From: Methyloglobulus morosus KoM1
Lineage (GTDB): Bacteria; Pseudomonadota; Gammaproteobacteria; Methylococcales; Methylomonadaceae
Direction of reading: 5' to 3'
Assembly: GCF_000496735.2 (NCBI RefSeq)
Contig: NZ_AYLO01000040.1
Span: 1 to 64,000, forward strand
Length of the DNA stretch: 64,000 bases
This document shows, in pieces, positions 46,397 to 55,754 of the stretch. Below the pieces are notes generated by a model. It had not been told where the DNA came from, ran no database searches, and saw only the letters and a list, made by a program, of their open reading frames with translations. Positions within the stretch are counted from its first letter, which is position 1. Every line of letters begins with the position of its first letter. A program made the position numbers and the translations under genes.

Positions 46397-48652
46397 ATGA
46401 CCTCAAAGTCCAAAAAAGAAGCTGTTTTCAGCACAAAAAAAGATCCCTACATTCAGCGCGAAGCTGAAAAATATGAACAACCCATCGCCAGCCGGGAACA
46501 TATCCTGCAATTGCTTGAACACACCGGCTTACCGCTGCGCCGTGCCGAGATAGCCGACGCCTTCTCGATTACCGAAGATGAGCAACTTGAAGCCTTGCGC
46601 CGCCGATTGCGGGCGATGGAGCGGGATGGGCAATTGCTGTTTAACCGGGCGCAGCAATACTGTGTGGTCAATAATAAAGACTTGATTGTGGGTCGTGTGT
46701 TGGGGCATTCAGATGGCTTCGGCTTTCTCAAACCAGATGATGGCTCTGATGATTTGTTCCTGTCGCCGCGCGAAATGAATCCCCTGTTGCACAATGACAG
46801 GGCGATGGTGCGTATTGTCGGAATCGACCGAAAAGGCCGCAGGGAAGGTGCGGTCGTTGAAATCCTGGAACGGAACACGCACCAAATCGTCGGCAGGTTG
46901 TATAAGGAAGACGGATTTACCTATGTAGTCCCCGACCAGAAAAATATTGCCCAGACGGTATTGATACAAAAAGGAGGGGCGGGAAAAGCTAAACAGGGGC
47001 AAATCGTCGTCGCGGAAATCGTCGAGCAACCCACCAAGCAACGACAGCCGATTGGCCGGATCATTGAAGTGTTGGGCAACCACCTTGCGCCCGGTATGGA
47101 AATTGAAATGGCGATTCGTTCGCACGAATTGCCGCACCAATGGCCGGATGAGTTGTTGCAAGAGATAGAATCATTAACGCCGGAAGTGCCGGAATCCGCA
47201 AAGGAAGGTCGTAGCGATTTGCGGAAAACACCCTTGGTCACGATTGATGGCGAAGATGCGCGGGATTTTGACGATGCGGTGTTCTGCCAGAAAACCCCCA
47301 AAGGGTGGAAATTGCTGGTTGCGATAGCCGATGTCTCACACTATGTCAGGATCAACACCGCGCTGGACAAGGAAGCGCAAAAACGCAGCACGTCGGTCTA
47401 TTTCCCGGAACAGGTCATCCCCATGTTGCCGGAAATCCTGTCAAATGGCCTGTGTTCGCTGAACCCCGACGTGGATCGCCTGTGCATGGTGTGCGAGCTG
47501 CTTATCGATCAGGATGGCAAGGTGACGAAATCGCGGTTTTTTGAAGCCGTCATGCGTTCCCATGCCCGTTTGACGTACACGGAAGTCGCCAAGATATTGG
47601 TTGATGGTGATAAGGAGTTGATCGCCAAATACAAGGCTTTATTGCCGCATCTTAAGCAATTGTACGAGTTGTACCAAGTCATGCGCGTTAGCCGCGAACA
47701 ACGCGGCGCGATGGATTTCGACACCCAGGAAACTCGGATTATCTTCGGCGCAAACCGCAAGATCGAAAAGATCGTGCCCACGATCCGTAACGATGCCCAT
47801 AAATTGATCGAAGAATTCATGATTACCGCCAACATGGCGGCGGCGAAATTCCTGAACACCAAAAAAATGCCCAAGCTATTGCGGGTGCATGACGGCCCCA
47901 GCGTAGACAAGCTGATGAGCCTGAAAACATTCCTGGGTGAATTAGGGTTATCGCTGGGTGGCGGCGACAAACCTACGCCGCTCGATTACATGGCTTTGAT
48001 CGAGTCCGTCAAGGACAGGCCGGATTGTCATTTGATACAGACCGTGCTGCTGCGTTCGATGTCGCAGGCCGTTTACAGCCCGGAATTGAAAGGTCATTTT
48101 GGGTTGGCGCTGGATGCCTATGCCCACTTCACTTCGCCGATAAGGCGCTATCCTGATTTGCTGGTGCATCGCGCTATCCGGCATTGTTTGCAGGGCAACA
48201 AGCCGGAAACTTTCTTTTACGGCTTCCCTGACATGATAACGCTGGGTGAGTCTTGTTCCGCCAACGAACGCAGGGCCGACGACGCGACCCGAGACGTGGT
48301 GAGTTGGCTCAAGTGCGAGTACATGATGGACAAAATCGGTGACGTATTCCCTGGCATTATTTCAGCGGTTACCTCATTCGGATTTTTTGTCGAGCTTGCC
48401 GAAATTTATGTGGAAGGCTTGGTGCATATCAGTAATTTGGGGCAGGATTATTACCATTTCGATCCCACTAGCCACCAGTTAAAAGGCGAGCGCACCGGCA
48501 GCAAATTCCGTATTGGTGATAACGTGATGGTTAAAGTGGCGCGGGTTAGCCTGGACGACAAAAAGATTGATTTTGACCTTGTATTAAAAAACGCAAGTGC
48601 AAAAAAGACCGAAATTGTTGGAAAAACTAACAAAAAAAGCCGTAAAAAATAA
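46397..48652 (+). CDS. rnr: Ribonuclease R
   Basis: 751 residues. A winged-helix N-terminus (LLEHTGLPLRRAEIADAF), cold-shock domains, the RNB exonuclease core with TIDGEDARDFDDAV (metal-binding Asp), and a C-terminal S1 domain (FPGIISAVTSFGFFVELAE) before a Lys-rich tail. Processive 3'-5' exonuclease degrading structured RNA. rlmB, its frequent neighbour, is absent; a DUF1993 gene follows 31 bp later. Confidence 0.96.
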   Translation: MTSKSKKEAVFSTKKDPYIQREAEKYEQPIASREHILQLLEHTGLPLRRAEIADAFSITEDEQLEALRRRLRAMERDGQLLFNRAQQYCVVNNKDLIVGRVLGHSDGFGFLKPDDGSDDLFLSPREMNPLLHNDRAMVRIVGIDRKGRREGAVVEILERNTHQIVGRLYKEDGFTYVVPDQKNIAQTVLIQKGGAGKAKQGQIVVAEIVEQPTKQRQPIGRIIEVLGNHLAPGMEIEMAIRSHELPHQWPDELLQEIESLTPEVPESAKEGRSDLRKTPLVTIDGEDARDFDDAVFCQKTPKGWKLLVAIADVSHYVRINTALDKEAQKRSTSVYFPEQVIPMLPEILSNGLCSLNPDVDRLCMVCELLIDQDGKVTKSRFFEAVMRSHARLTYTEVAKILVDGDKELIAKYKALLPHLKQLYELYQVMRVSREQRGAMDFDTQETRIIFGANRKIEKIVPTIRNDAHKLIEEFMITANMAAAKFLNTKKMPKLLRVHDGPSVDKLMSLKTFLGELGLSLGGGDKPTPLDYMALIESVKDRPDCHLIQTVLLRSMSQAVYSPELKGHFGLALDAYAHFTSPIRRYPDLLVHRAIRHCLQGNKPETFFYGFPDMITLGESCSANERRADDATRDVVSWLKCEYMMDKIGDVFPGIISAVTSFGFFVELAEIYVEGLVHISNLGQDYYHFDPTSHQLKGERTGSKFRIGDNVMVKVARVSLDDKKIDFDLVLKNASAKKTEIVGKTNKKSRKK

Positions 48653-48683
48653 ATCACTAGCCATTACTTTTTGGAGAAAAACC

Positions 48684-49190
48684 ATGTCACTAACGATGTA
48701 CCAAGCATCAATCCCTTCTTTTGTTCGCATGTTAGGCAACTTGTCGACGATACTCGACAAAGCCGCTGCCCATGCCGAAGCCAAGAAAATCGATGCGTCG
48801 ATCTTCATAAACGCTCGTTTAGCTCCTGACATGTATCCACTGAACCGGCAAGTGCAAATTGCCACTGACTTGGTCAAAGGTTGCGCTGCCCGACTTGCCG
48901 GAATTGAAGTGCCGAGTTACGAAGACAACGAAACCACATTTCCTGAGTTGCAGGCGCGTATCGCTAAGACCGTGGTGTTTTTACAAAGCGTGGCTGCCGC
49001 GCAAATTGATGGCAGTGAAGAGCGTGAAATTACCCTGAAATTCGGGAGTAAAGAAGCCCATTTTTTAGGCCAAGCTTATTTGTTGGATTTTGTGTACCCC
49101 AATTTTCATTTCCACCTCACAACGGCTTACGCAATTTTGCGGCATAACGGTGTGGAGATAGGGAAAATGGATTATATCGGCGGTTACTGA
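48684..49190 (+). CDS. DUF1993 protein
   Basis: 168 residues from ATG 48684, preceded by ttggag; the longer in-frame start at 48597 lies inside rnr. Helical four-helix-bundle protein of the DUF1993 family, related to DinB-like folds (MSLTMYQASIPSFVRML, FINARLAPDMYPLNRQVQ, LDFVYPNFHFHLTTAYAILR). Cytoplasmic; function unknown. A His-rich FHFHLTTAYAILRHNG stretch may bind metal. Confidence 0.88.
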   Translation: MSLTMYQASIPSFVRMLGNLSTILDKAAAHAEAKKIDASIFINARLAPDMYPLNRQVQIATDLVKGCAARLAGIEVPSYEDNETTFPELQARIAKTVVFLQSVAAAQIDGSEEREITLKFGSKEAHFLGQAYLLDFVYPNFHFHLTTAYAILRHNGVEIGKMDYIGGY

Positions 49191-49292
49191 GAGGCTGATT
49201 TAGTCGTTATTGAAACTTTCTGTGGTCCTTCGGTTAATCATTTTGAAATAAACATCTGCCCGACTAAAAACTAAGTTTTTTGGAGAAAATTA

Positions 49293-49877
49293 ATGTGGGA
49301 TGAAAGATACAGTGCAGAAGAGTACGTATATGGAACGACCCCAAATAAATTTCTGGAAGAGAATGTCAACTTTATCCCCAAAGGTAAAGTCCTCAGTTTG
49401 GCAGAAGGGGAAGGGCGCAATGCTGTTTTTCTGGCGAAACAGGGTTACTCTGTAACCGCTGTCGATGCATCTCGGGTCGGTTTGGAAAAGGCCAGGAAAT
49501 TAGCTGAAGATAACGGAGTTGTTATTGAATTTATTTATGCGGATTTAGAAGAGTATGACATCGGTGAAAACAGGTGGGACGGGATTGTATCTATTTTTTG
49601 TCCTGTGCCCTCGGTGTTAAGAAAGGAGTTGCATAAAAAAGTAGTGGCTGGACTTAAACAGAACGGTGTTTTACTGCTTGAAGCTTATACCCCCAATCAA
49701 TTGAAGTATGGCACCGGCGGTGGGGGTTCGGAAGACTCGATGATGTCCAAAGAATCGTTAAGCCTTGAACTGGCTGACTTAAAGTTTAGTCATCTCATAG
49801 AGCTCGAGCGTGATGTGGTAGAAGGTGTTTACCATACGGAATTGGGCGCAGTAGTCCAGGCCATCGCTTCGAAATAA
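49293..49877 (+). CDS. Class I SAM-dependent methyltransferase
   Basis: 194 residues. Motif I LSLAEGEGRNAVFLA and acidic VTAVDASRVGL at the end of strand two define a SAM-binding Rossmann fold; IFCPVPS takes the motif IV place. Resembles the TehB/small-molecule methyltransferase group. tggaga precedes the start. No adjacent gene suggests a substrate. Confidence 0.88.
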   Translation: MWDERYSAEEYVYGTTPNKFLEENVNFIPKGKVLSLAEGEGRNAVFLAKQGYSVTAVDASRVGLEKARKLAEDNGVVIEFIYADLEEYDIGENRWDGIVSIFCPVPSVLRKELHKKVVAGLKQNGVLLLEAYTPNQLKYGTGGGGSEDSMMSKESLSLELADLKFSHLIELERDVVEGVYHTELGAVVQAIASK

Positions 49878-49926
49878 ATATAACGTAACACGATACTATC
49901 CCGGTTAACCATGACGTTAAGCGCCA

Positions 49927-50613
49927 TCAATTTCGCTCAGATTCTTTCTTGGCAACCTTATCCCGCAAATAAATGGGCATTGCGTGTTCGGCGATAACTG
50001 TCAGGCCGTGATTAAAGCCATCAAATCCTAAGCGGGCAACAGCCCTAGCCCTGGGTAGATTATCGGCTTCATATCGGATAATGCGGTGGGATAGACGGGC
50101 TGACAATTCCTGGTGATAAACCCTCCATCCCGTGCCTAACCCAACGCCAGCCACATCAGGAAATACAATTTCACTTGCAGCCAATACGGCCTCTTTCCCC
50201 AACAATTCAGCAAAACCTAAAAGACCGCGTTGATAAACACCCCAGTAAACCTGATTCATCCGCGCGTCCATAGCGACGAAAACAAGGTTGTCGTCATTAT
50301 GGTCGAAAAAATCTTGTGCAACTGCCGCCAGATTGGATACGGGTACGACAGGCAAGCCAAGTGCAAATGCGATGCCTTGGATAACCCCTGTCGCTATTCG
50401 CACCCCTGTAAATGAACCTGGGCCGCAACCGAACGCCAGGCCGTCAAGGTCGGAAGGTTGCAGGTTTGCTTCAGCCAATAAGGCATCTATCATCGGCAAG
50501 ATCAGTTTGCTATGACCATTTGCGGTCAACGTGAATTGCTCGGCGATTTCGCCGTTTATCATCAAGGCGGCGGAACAGGCCTCTGTTGCGGTTTCAACGG
50601 CAAGTAATTTCAT
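49927..50613 (-). CDS. tsaB: tRNA t6A37 synthesis subunit TsaB
   Basis: 228 residues of the ASKHA fold: LLAVETATEACSAAL, LAFGCGPGSFTGVRIA, and AMDARMNQVYWG. Inactive homologue that scaffolds TsaD in making threonylcarbamoyladenosine. Starts within the end of the helicase gene (ATGA overlap), the same pairing as yoaA-tsaB in E. coli. Confidence 0.95.
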   Translation of the reverse strand: MKLLAVETATEACSAALMINGEIAEQFTLTANGHSKLILPMIDALLAEANLQPSDLDGLAFGCGPGSFTGVRIATGVIQGIAFALGLPVVPVSNLAAVAQDFFDHNDDNLVFVAMDARMNQVYWGVYQRGLLGFAELLGKEAVLAASEIVFPDVAGVGLGTGWRVYHQELSARLSHRIIRYEADNLPRARAVARLGFDGFNHGLTVIAEHAMPIYLRDKVAKKESERN

Positions 50614-52553
50614 TGGACGAGTTCTTCGGGCTTATCTTTAGTTCCTTCCGCGTGGAAAAAGGCACGGACATCCGCAATATCGCGGGTGCGTTTCATGGCG
50701 GGTACGCTATCCAAAAAAATTTGCCCATAACTTCTTTTCAACAGGCGCGGATCGCACACCATCAATACGCCACGGTCGGTTTCGTCGCGGATCAAGCGCC
50801 CTATGCCTTGCCGTAAGGCGATGACGGCGTTGGGCAATTGGTGTTCAAAAAAAGGGTTGCCGCCGTGTTCGGTTATCGCGTTCAATCGTGCCTTAAGTAC
50901 GGGGTCGCCGGGTGAGGCGAACGGCAGCTTGTCGATAATCACGCAGGATAAGGCCTCGCCCCTGACATCCACACCTTCCCAAAAACTGGCCGTGCCGAGC
51001 AAGACCGCATTGCCTTTGCGCGTGAACTGTTCTAAAAGTTGCGCCTTGGGTTTTGTGCCTTGGATTAATAAGGGATAGCTAATGCGATATTCCAGCAATT
51101 CTGCCGCCTGTTTGAGTGCGCGGTGGCTGGTGAAGAGGAAAAACGCCCGGCCTTTGCTGGCTTCCAGCACAGGAATGACAAATTCGACAATCGCTGGGAT
51201 AAAATTGGCGTCATCCGGTTTCGGCAACCCTTTGGGATGGTAAAATAAGGATTGGTTGGCGTAATCGTAAGGGCTGCCCCATTGTTTGCTGGGGATATCC
51301 CCCAAACCCAAGTTGTTGGCAAAATGGTCGAACTTGTCCGCCACGCTCAACGTTGCCGAGGTAAAAATCCAGGTTGCCTTATGTTGCTGCATAAACGTAC
51401 TGAATTCCTTGGCAATATCCAGTGGAGTACGGCTTAAGGTGAAGGTTTTTCGATGTGTTTCGTACCAGCGGATCCACTGTCCGGACTTGTCATCAATAAT
51501 ATCGTGTAATTGCAGGGAAATGTTTTCCGCTCGCTGATAGCACAAATCCAGTTCCTTGGTTTTGACCGATGCCAGCTTGAGTTGTCCGGTCAAGTGTTGC
51601 AACTGTTCCGTGACCGCCCTTAAACCCGACATCACCTTAGGGTTGTTTTTGATCTCTGCCCAATCGCCGCGTTTTAGTTCGATGCCAAATGCCAAGCGCA
51701 AGTCCTTGGTTTCACGTTCCAAACCTTCACAGGCTGCCCTGAGTTCCGGTAAGTCGGTGGCATCTTTGTGATACTCGATTAAGGTATCTTTAGCCAAGTC
51801 AAGCAATTGCTTGCCGCCGACATGAATGCCGAGAAAGTTGGATGCAGTTTCCGCCAGTTGGTGCGCTTCATCGACAATGACCACCTCCGCATTGGGCAGC
51901 AATTCGCCGAATCCGTTTTCCCGTATTGACCAATCGGCACATAGTAAATGGTGATTAACGACTAACAAATCGCACTCTTGGGCTTTTTTCCGGGCTTTCA
52001 TCAAGAAGCATTCGTTGTAATCGGGGCAATCCTGCCCCAGGCAATTTTCCACCGTGGAAGTGGCCATATACCAGATCGGGTCGCCCTCGTTAAGGTCGGA
52101 CATTTCCGCAATATCACCGATTTTAGTGCGTCCTGACCAGGACTTGATTTTGCCCAAGGCAGCGGCTTCTTCTTTGCCAAAACCGAAAGTCGAATCCAAT
52201 GAATTTTGCAGTCGGTACTTACATAAATAATTGCTCCTGCCCTTGAGCAATGCCGCGACAAAAGGCGTTTTCAAGGCTTTGCGGATAATCGGCAAATCCT
52301 TGTTGAAGAGTTGGTCTTGTAAGTTTTTGGTGCCCGTCGAAATGACCACTTTTTTGTCCGATAGAATCACGGGAACCAGATAAGCAAAGGTCTTGCCCGT
52401 ACCCGTACCGGCTTCTGCAATCAAGTTTTGGTTTTCTTCGATGGCATTGGCGATGGCTTCAGCCATTTCAGCTTGCGCTTCGCGAGGCTGGTAGCCTTCC
52501 AAAATGTTGGCCAATGCGCCGTTGCCGCTGAAAAAAGACCTGAATTCGTTCAC
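50610..52553 (-). CDS. yoaA: YoaA/DinG-type Fe-S DNA helicase
   Basis: 647 residues, XPD-like superfamily 2 helicase. Walker A AEAGTGTGKTFAYL, DEAH box VVIVDEAHQLAE, an iron-sulfur domain with Cys in YLCKYR, NCLGQDCPDYNECF, and C-terminal motifs GTASFWEGVDVRGEAL and ALRQGIGRLIRDETDRG. Linked to repair of damaged forks in E. coli. Forms a two-gene unit with tsaB. Confidence 0.93.
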   Translation of the reverse strand: MNEFRSFFSGNGALANILEGYQPREAQAEMAEAIANAIEENQNLIAEAGTGTGKTFAYLVPVILSDKKVVISTGTKNLQDQLFNKDLPIIRKALKTPFVAALLKGRSNYLCKYRLQNSLDSTFGFGKEEAAALGKIKSWSGRTKIGDIAEMSDLNEGDPIWYMATSTVENCLGQDCPDYNECFLMKARKKAQECDLLVVNHHLLCADWSIRENGFGELLPNAEVVIVDEAHQLAETASNFLGIHVGGKQLLDLAKDTLIEYHKDATDLPELRAACEGLERETKDLRLAFGIELKRGDWAEIKNNPKVMSGLRAVTEQLQHLTGQLKLASVKTKELDLCYQRAENISLQLHDIIDDKSGQWIRWYETHRKTFTLSRTPLDIAKEFSTFMQQHKATWIFTSATLSVADKFDHFANNLGLGDIPSKQWGSPYDYANQSLFYHPKGLPKPDDANFIPAIVEFVIPVLEASKGRAFFLFTSHRALKQAAELLEYRISYPLLIQGTKPKAQLLEQFTRKGNAVLLGTASFWEGVDVRGEALSCVIIDKLPFASPGDPVLKARLNAITEHGGNPFFEHQLPNAVIALRQGIGRLIRDETDRGVLMVCDPRLLKRSYGQIFLDSVPAMKRTRDIADVRAFFHAEGTKDKPEELVQ

Positions 52554-52756
52554 AAGTCAGATTTTCCTGGGGGAAAGAAGTCATTTGAACGCATGTGGAT
52601 TCTTGGGTTGGTCATTCAATAAAGTATTCTAACTGGAATTATAGGTGATGTCCGAGAAGAGGTTTGGGCAGTTTATAGCGTAATCAAAGGCTAGGGGAAA
52701 GAATGGCAATCCCCTCACTATTGAGAGTTTTAATGAAACGGTTATGGCGTGACGGC

Positions 52757-55687
52757 TTATACTTCGTCCAGTTCTTCCATGGAAAGGGCTGATTTGTTCC
52801 AACCGTAATTAGGTGCAATACTAATCAACAAGGTGATTAATGTGGCAATATAAGGCACTGATTGCACCGACAATACGGCGACCCACAAGTGACCGCTAAG
52901 GTTGTCGAAATGTTTGGCGTGACTCATAAATACAATTGACGAAACCAAAAGAAAAAGCAAAAGCAACTCTTCCCTGATGGTCATCAGGCCGGTAAATAAG
53001 GGGCCTTGCTTTTCGTATTTAGGGGTACGCATGAAAGGCTTGCCGTTGATGAACAATCCTTGAATAGTGCCTTTTGCAACCGTATGGGTTAAAGACAAGC
53101 CTGCCAAGGACGCGCCGATGGAATGCCAAACAGAGCAGGGGACACGGACTTGATAAAGCCATAAGCTACGGATTATTTTAAAACTGAACAAGCCGATGGT
53201 GGGCAATAGGAAAGCCGTGATTGGCAATTCTATGTTGGGTTTGTTGCCTTCGATTTCAAAGTCATGAATGAACAACCGATCTAAGAAAGTTAACACCTGG
53301 TCGACGAAAAAAAACACCCGATCTTGAATAAGAGCGGCATCAACGTTATTCAATTGTTGCATTAAGATGTCAAATAAAGGCCCTAATTTAACGCCATACC
53401 AAATAAAGCCCGTCAATATTAAGCTGGCTGTGGTAAATAAAAGTGCCAGCGCATCGGAAAACCAAGGCAACCAACCGGCTACAAAATAATAGCGTTGGGC
53501 CGATGTTAATGGCGATTTTTTGGTCGGTATAAAGCTGCGCCAATGTGCCTTGATAATCTGCATCGCTCCGTATACCCAGCGATAACGCTGGGTCATATAG
53601 CCGGACATCGTGTCCGGCATCAGTCCCTTACCAAAGGAGTCTTTGCAATACACGGAATCATAACCCGCCTCATACAGCCTTAGCCCCAGCTCGCTGTCTT
53701 CGCAGATGCACCACTGCGCCCACTTTCCGACTTCGATGAGTGCCGATTTCCTGACCATCGTCATCGTGCCATGTTGGATGATGGCATTGTATTCGTTGCG
53801 TTGCACCATGCCGATATTGAAGAAACCGGCATATTCCCAGTAACAGAATGACTTGAACGCGCTAATATGCAAGTCGCGATAATCTTGGGGCGATTGTACG
53901 AAGCCGACATTCTCGTTGTCGAAATACGGCACCATGCGTTTCAGCCAGTCTGGCGAGAGGATGTAATCGCTGTCGATAACGGCGATGATTTCCGCATCGC
54001 TGGCGGTCTGCTCCAGGGCGTGGTTAATCGCCCCCGCCTTAAAGCCCGGCCAGTTTTCCAGGTGGAAAAAGCGGAATTTCGGTCCCAGACGTTTGCAGTC
54101 TTCTTCCACAGGCTGCCAAACGGCGGGGTCTTTGGTGTTATTGTCCATCACCAGGACTTCAAGGTTGGGGTAGTCCACGTTCGCCAATGCTTCCAGGGTT
54201 TTTCTGACCATCATCGGCGGTTCGTTATGGATGGGCAGGTGTAGCGATACTTTGGGATATTTAAAATCCGGCCCCGGTTCTAGGGGCTGGAATGTCCGGG
54301 CCGTTTTACGGTGCCAAACGACCTCGGCAATTTCCAGGCTTTCGATGAGCAATATGACGAGCGCCATGATTTGCATCAGTACAATGAGGATCCAGAACGT
54401 AATGGTTATACTGGTTTGGTATTGCTGTGCGCCGATAGACACTGTCCAAAAGATAAACGATGCCGCGAGATTGGCAACCACCCCGAAGAATAATATGCCG
54501 GGTAGCTTGATTGTGTTACGGGTGTATAAGAACAACCCCATGATAAGAAGACTGAAAACTGCCGCACCAACTGCCCAGTGTTCCCAAGAGGGTAAGGTAA
54601 TGACATCGCCGTCCATCGGGAATTTGAGCTGCCGGTCGGCGTTGAAAAGTCCCCAATAAGCACCTGCTGAGCCTTCATCCGTCCGTTTCCAGGGTTGGTC
54701 GAACGCTTCAATGACATAATAAGTCAGCTTTTCTTTAGCGGCGCGATTCAAGAATTGGCGTAAAAATTTGGCTTGGTTGGTTTTCGAAGCGATTGCATGT
54801 ATTTTAGGTTGCCCATCCGAAGGCCAGCCGACTTCAGTAATGACGATGGGTTTATCGGGGAATGCCATCTGCATTTGATGGTAACGGTCGAATACATAAT
54901 CGACGGCCTCATCGACCGATATGCCTTCCCAATAAGGCAGGATATGGACGCCGATATAATCGACTTCCTTGGCAATTTCCGGATTAGCCAGCCACCTGTC
55001 CCACGTTTCCGAGGTACTGACGGGACGTCGAGTGTGTTTTTTGACTTCACGGATATAGTCGATTAATAATTCTTTTGCAACATCGGGGTTTTTTAGTTTT
55101 CGTTCCCAGGCTACCCAAATGGGAGAGAATGGGATAGGGAATTTGTTGTCTTGGGCAACCCGTTTAAGTTCTTCCTTAGAAAACTTAATATATTTTTCTA
55201 AAGATGAAACACTGAGTTGTTTCGAACTTTCTTTGAGTCCGGCACGGGTAGCGTCTTTACGCAGCAACACCTCATTGCCTACCATCAGTCGGATGATCCT
55301 GTTATTATCCTGGTTGCTGAGTTGAATGAGTTCCGCTATTTCTTGGTTATTTTCTTCGAGATCGCCGTCAATCCAAGCGCCTAAAGTGACGTTAAGGTTG
55401 TGCTTGGCAGCCAATTCCGGGACTTTATGCATCCCTTTTAACACCTTATAGGTGCGGACAGCGTGGAATTTTCCCTCTAATAACGCTAAATCCTTATCAA
55501 TGTCCTCTTCGGAATGGGTTGTTTTAGTCCGTGGATTTTCATCTTTTTTTGTGGGGTCAAATGTGACGCCCAGCGTGGTGTTGGTCCACGGCTCCAACTG
55601 GAGTGGGTTGTTGATGTAGCTCCAGATACTGAAATTGATGGCGACCAGCAGGGCAAGAGACAGGATTATGGCTAACGTTCTTATCAT
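52757..55687 (-). CDS. Membrane GH17-GT2 fusion, probable beta-1,3-glucan synthase
   Basis: 976 residues. After a membrane helix (~4-24), residues ~30-350 form a GH17-like glycosidase domain with GNEVLLRKD (acid/base Glu) and TEVGWPSDGQP (nucleophile Glu). Membrane helices ~375-450 lead to a processive GT2 domain with VIDSDY, CEDSELGLRL and QRYRW (QXXRW), then several C-terminal helices. It resembles NdvB-type cyclic beta-glucan/glucosyl transferases of pseudomonads and rhizobia, where the GH17 part remodels the product. Lies 67 bp after lpdA in the same direction. Confidence 0.85.
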   Translation of the reverse strand: MIRTLAIILSLALLVAINFSIWSYINNPLQLEPWTNTTLGVTFDPTKKDENPRTKTTHSEEDIDKDLALLEGKFHAVRTYKVLKGMHKVPELAAKHNLNVTLGAWIDGDLEENNQEIAELIQLSNQDNNRIIRLMVGNEVLLRKDATRAGLKESSKQLSVSSLEKYIKFSKEELKRVAQDNKFPIPFSPIWVAWERKLKNPDVAKELLIDYIREVKKHTRRPVSTSETWDRWLANPEIAKEVDYIGVHILPYWEGISVDEAVDYVFDRYHQMQMAFPDKPIVITEVGWPSDGQPKIHAIASKTNQAKFLRQFLNRAAKEKLTYYVIEAFDQPWKRTDEGSAGAYWGLFNADRQLKFPMDGDVITLPSWEHWAVGAAVFSLLIMGLFLYTRNTIKLPGILFFGVVANLAASFIFWTVSIGAQQYQTSITITFWILIVLMQIMALVILLIESLEIAEVVWHRKTARTFQPLEPGPDFKYPKVSLHLPIHNEPPMMVRKTLEALANVDYPNLEVLVMDNNTKDPAVWQPVEEDCKRLGPKFRFFHLENWPGFKAGAINHALEQTASDAEIIAVIDSDYILSPDWLKRMVPYFDNENVGFVQSPQDYRDLHISAFKSFCYWEYAGFFNIGMVQRNEYNAIIQHGTMTMVRKSALIEVGKWAQWCICEDSELGLRLYEAGYDSVYCKDSFGKGLMPDTMSGYMTQRYRWVYGAMQIIKAHWRSFIPTKKSPLTSAQRYYFVAGWLPWFSDALALLFTTASLILTGFIWYGVKLGPLFDILMQQLNNVDAALIQDRVFFFVDQVLTFLDRLFIHDFEIEGNKPNIELPITAFLLPTIGLFSFKIIRSLWLYQVRVPCSVWHSIGASLAGLSLTHTVAKGTIQGLFINGKPFMRTPKYEKQGPLFTGLMTIREELLLLFLLVSSIVFMSHAKHFDNLSGHLWVAVLSVQSVPYIATLITLLISIAPNYGWNKSALSMEELDEV

Positions 55688-55754
55688 CGGTGTACTCGGT
55701 GTTCGAATTTTTCAAAGAAGTGGGAGCTATGCCTTAATGGGCTCGATGAACAAA

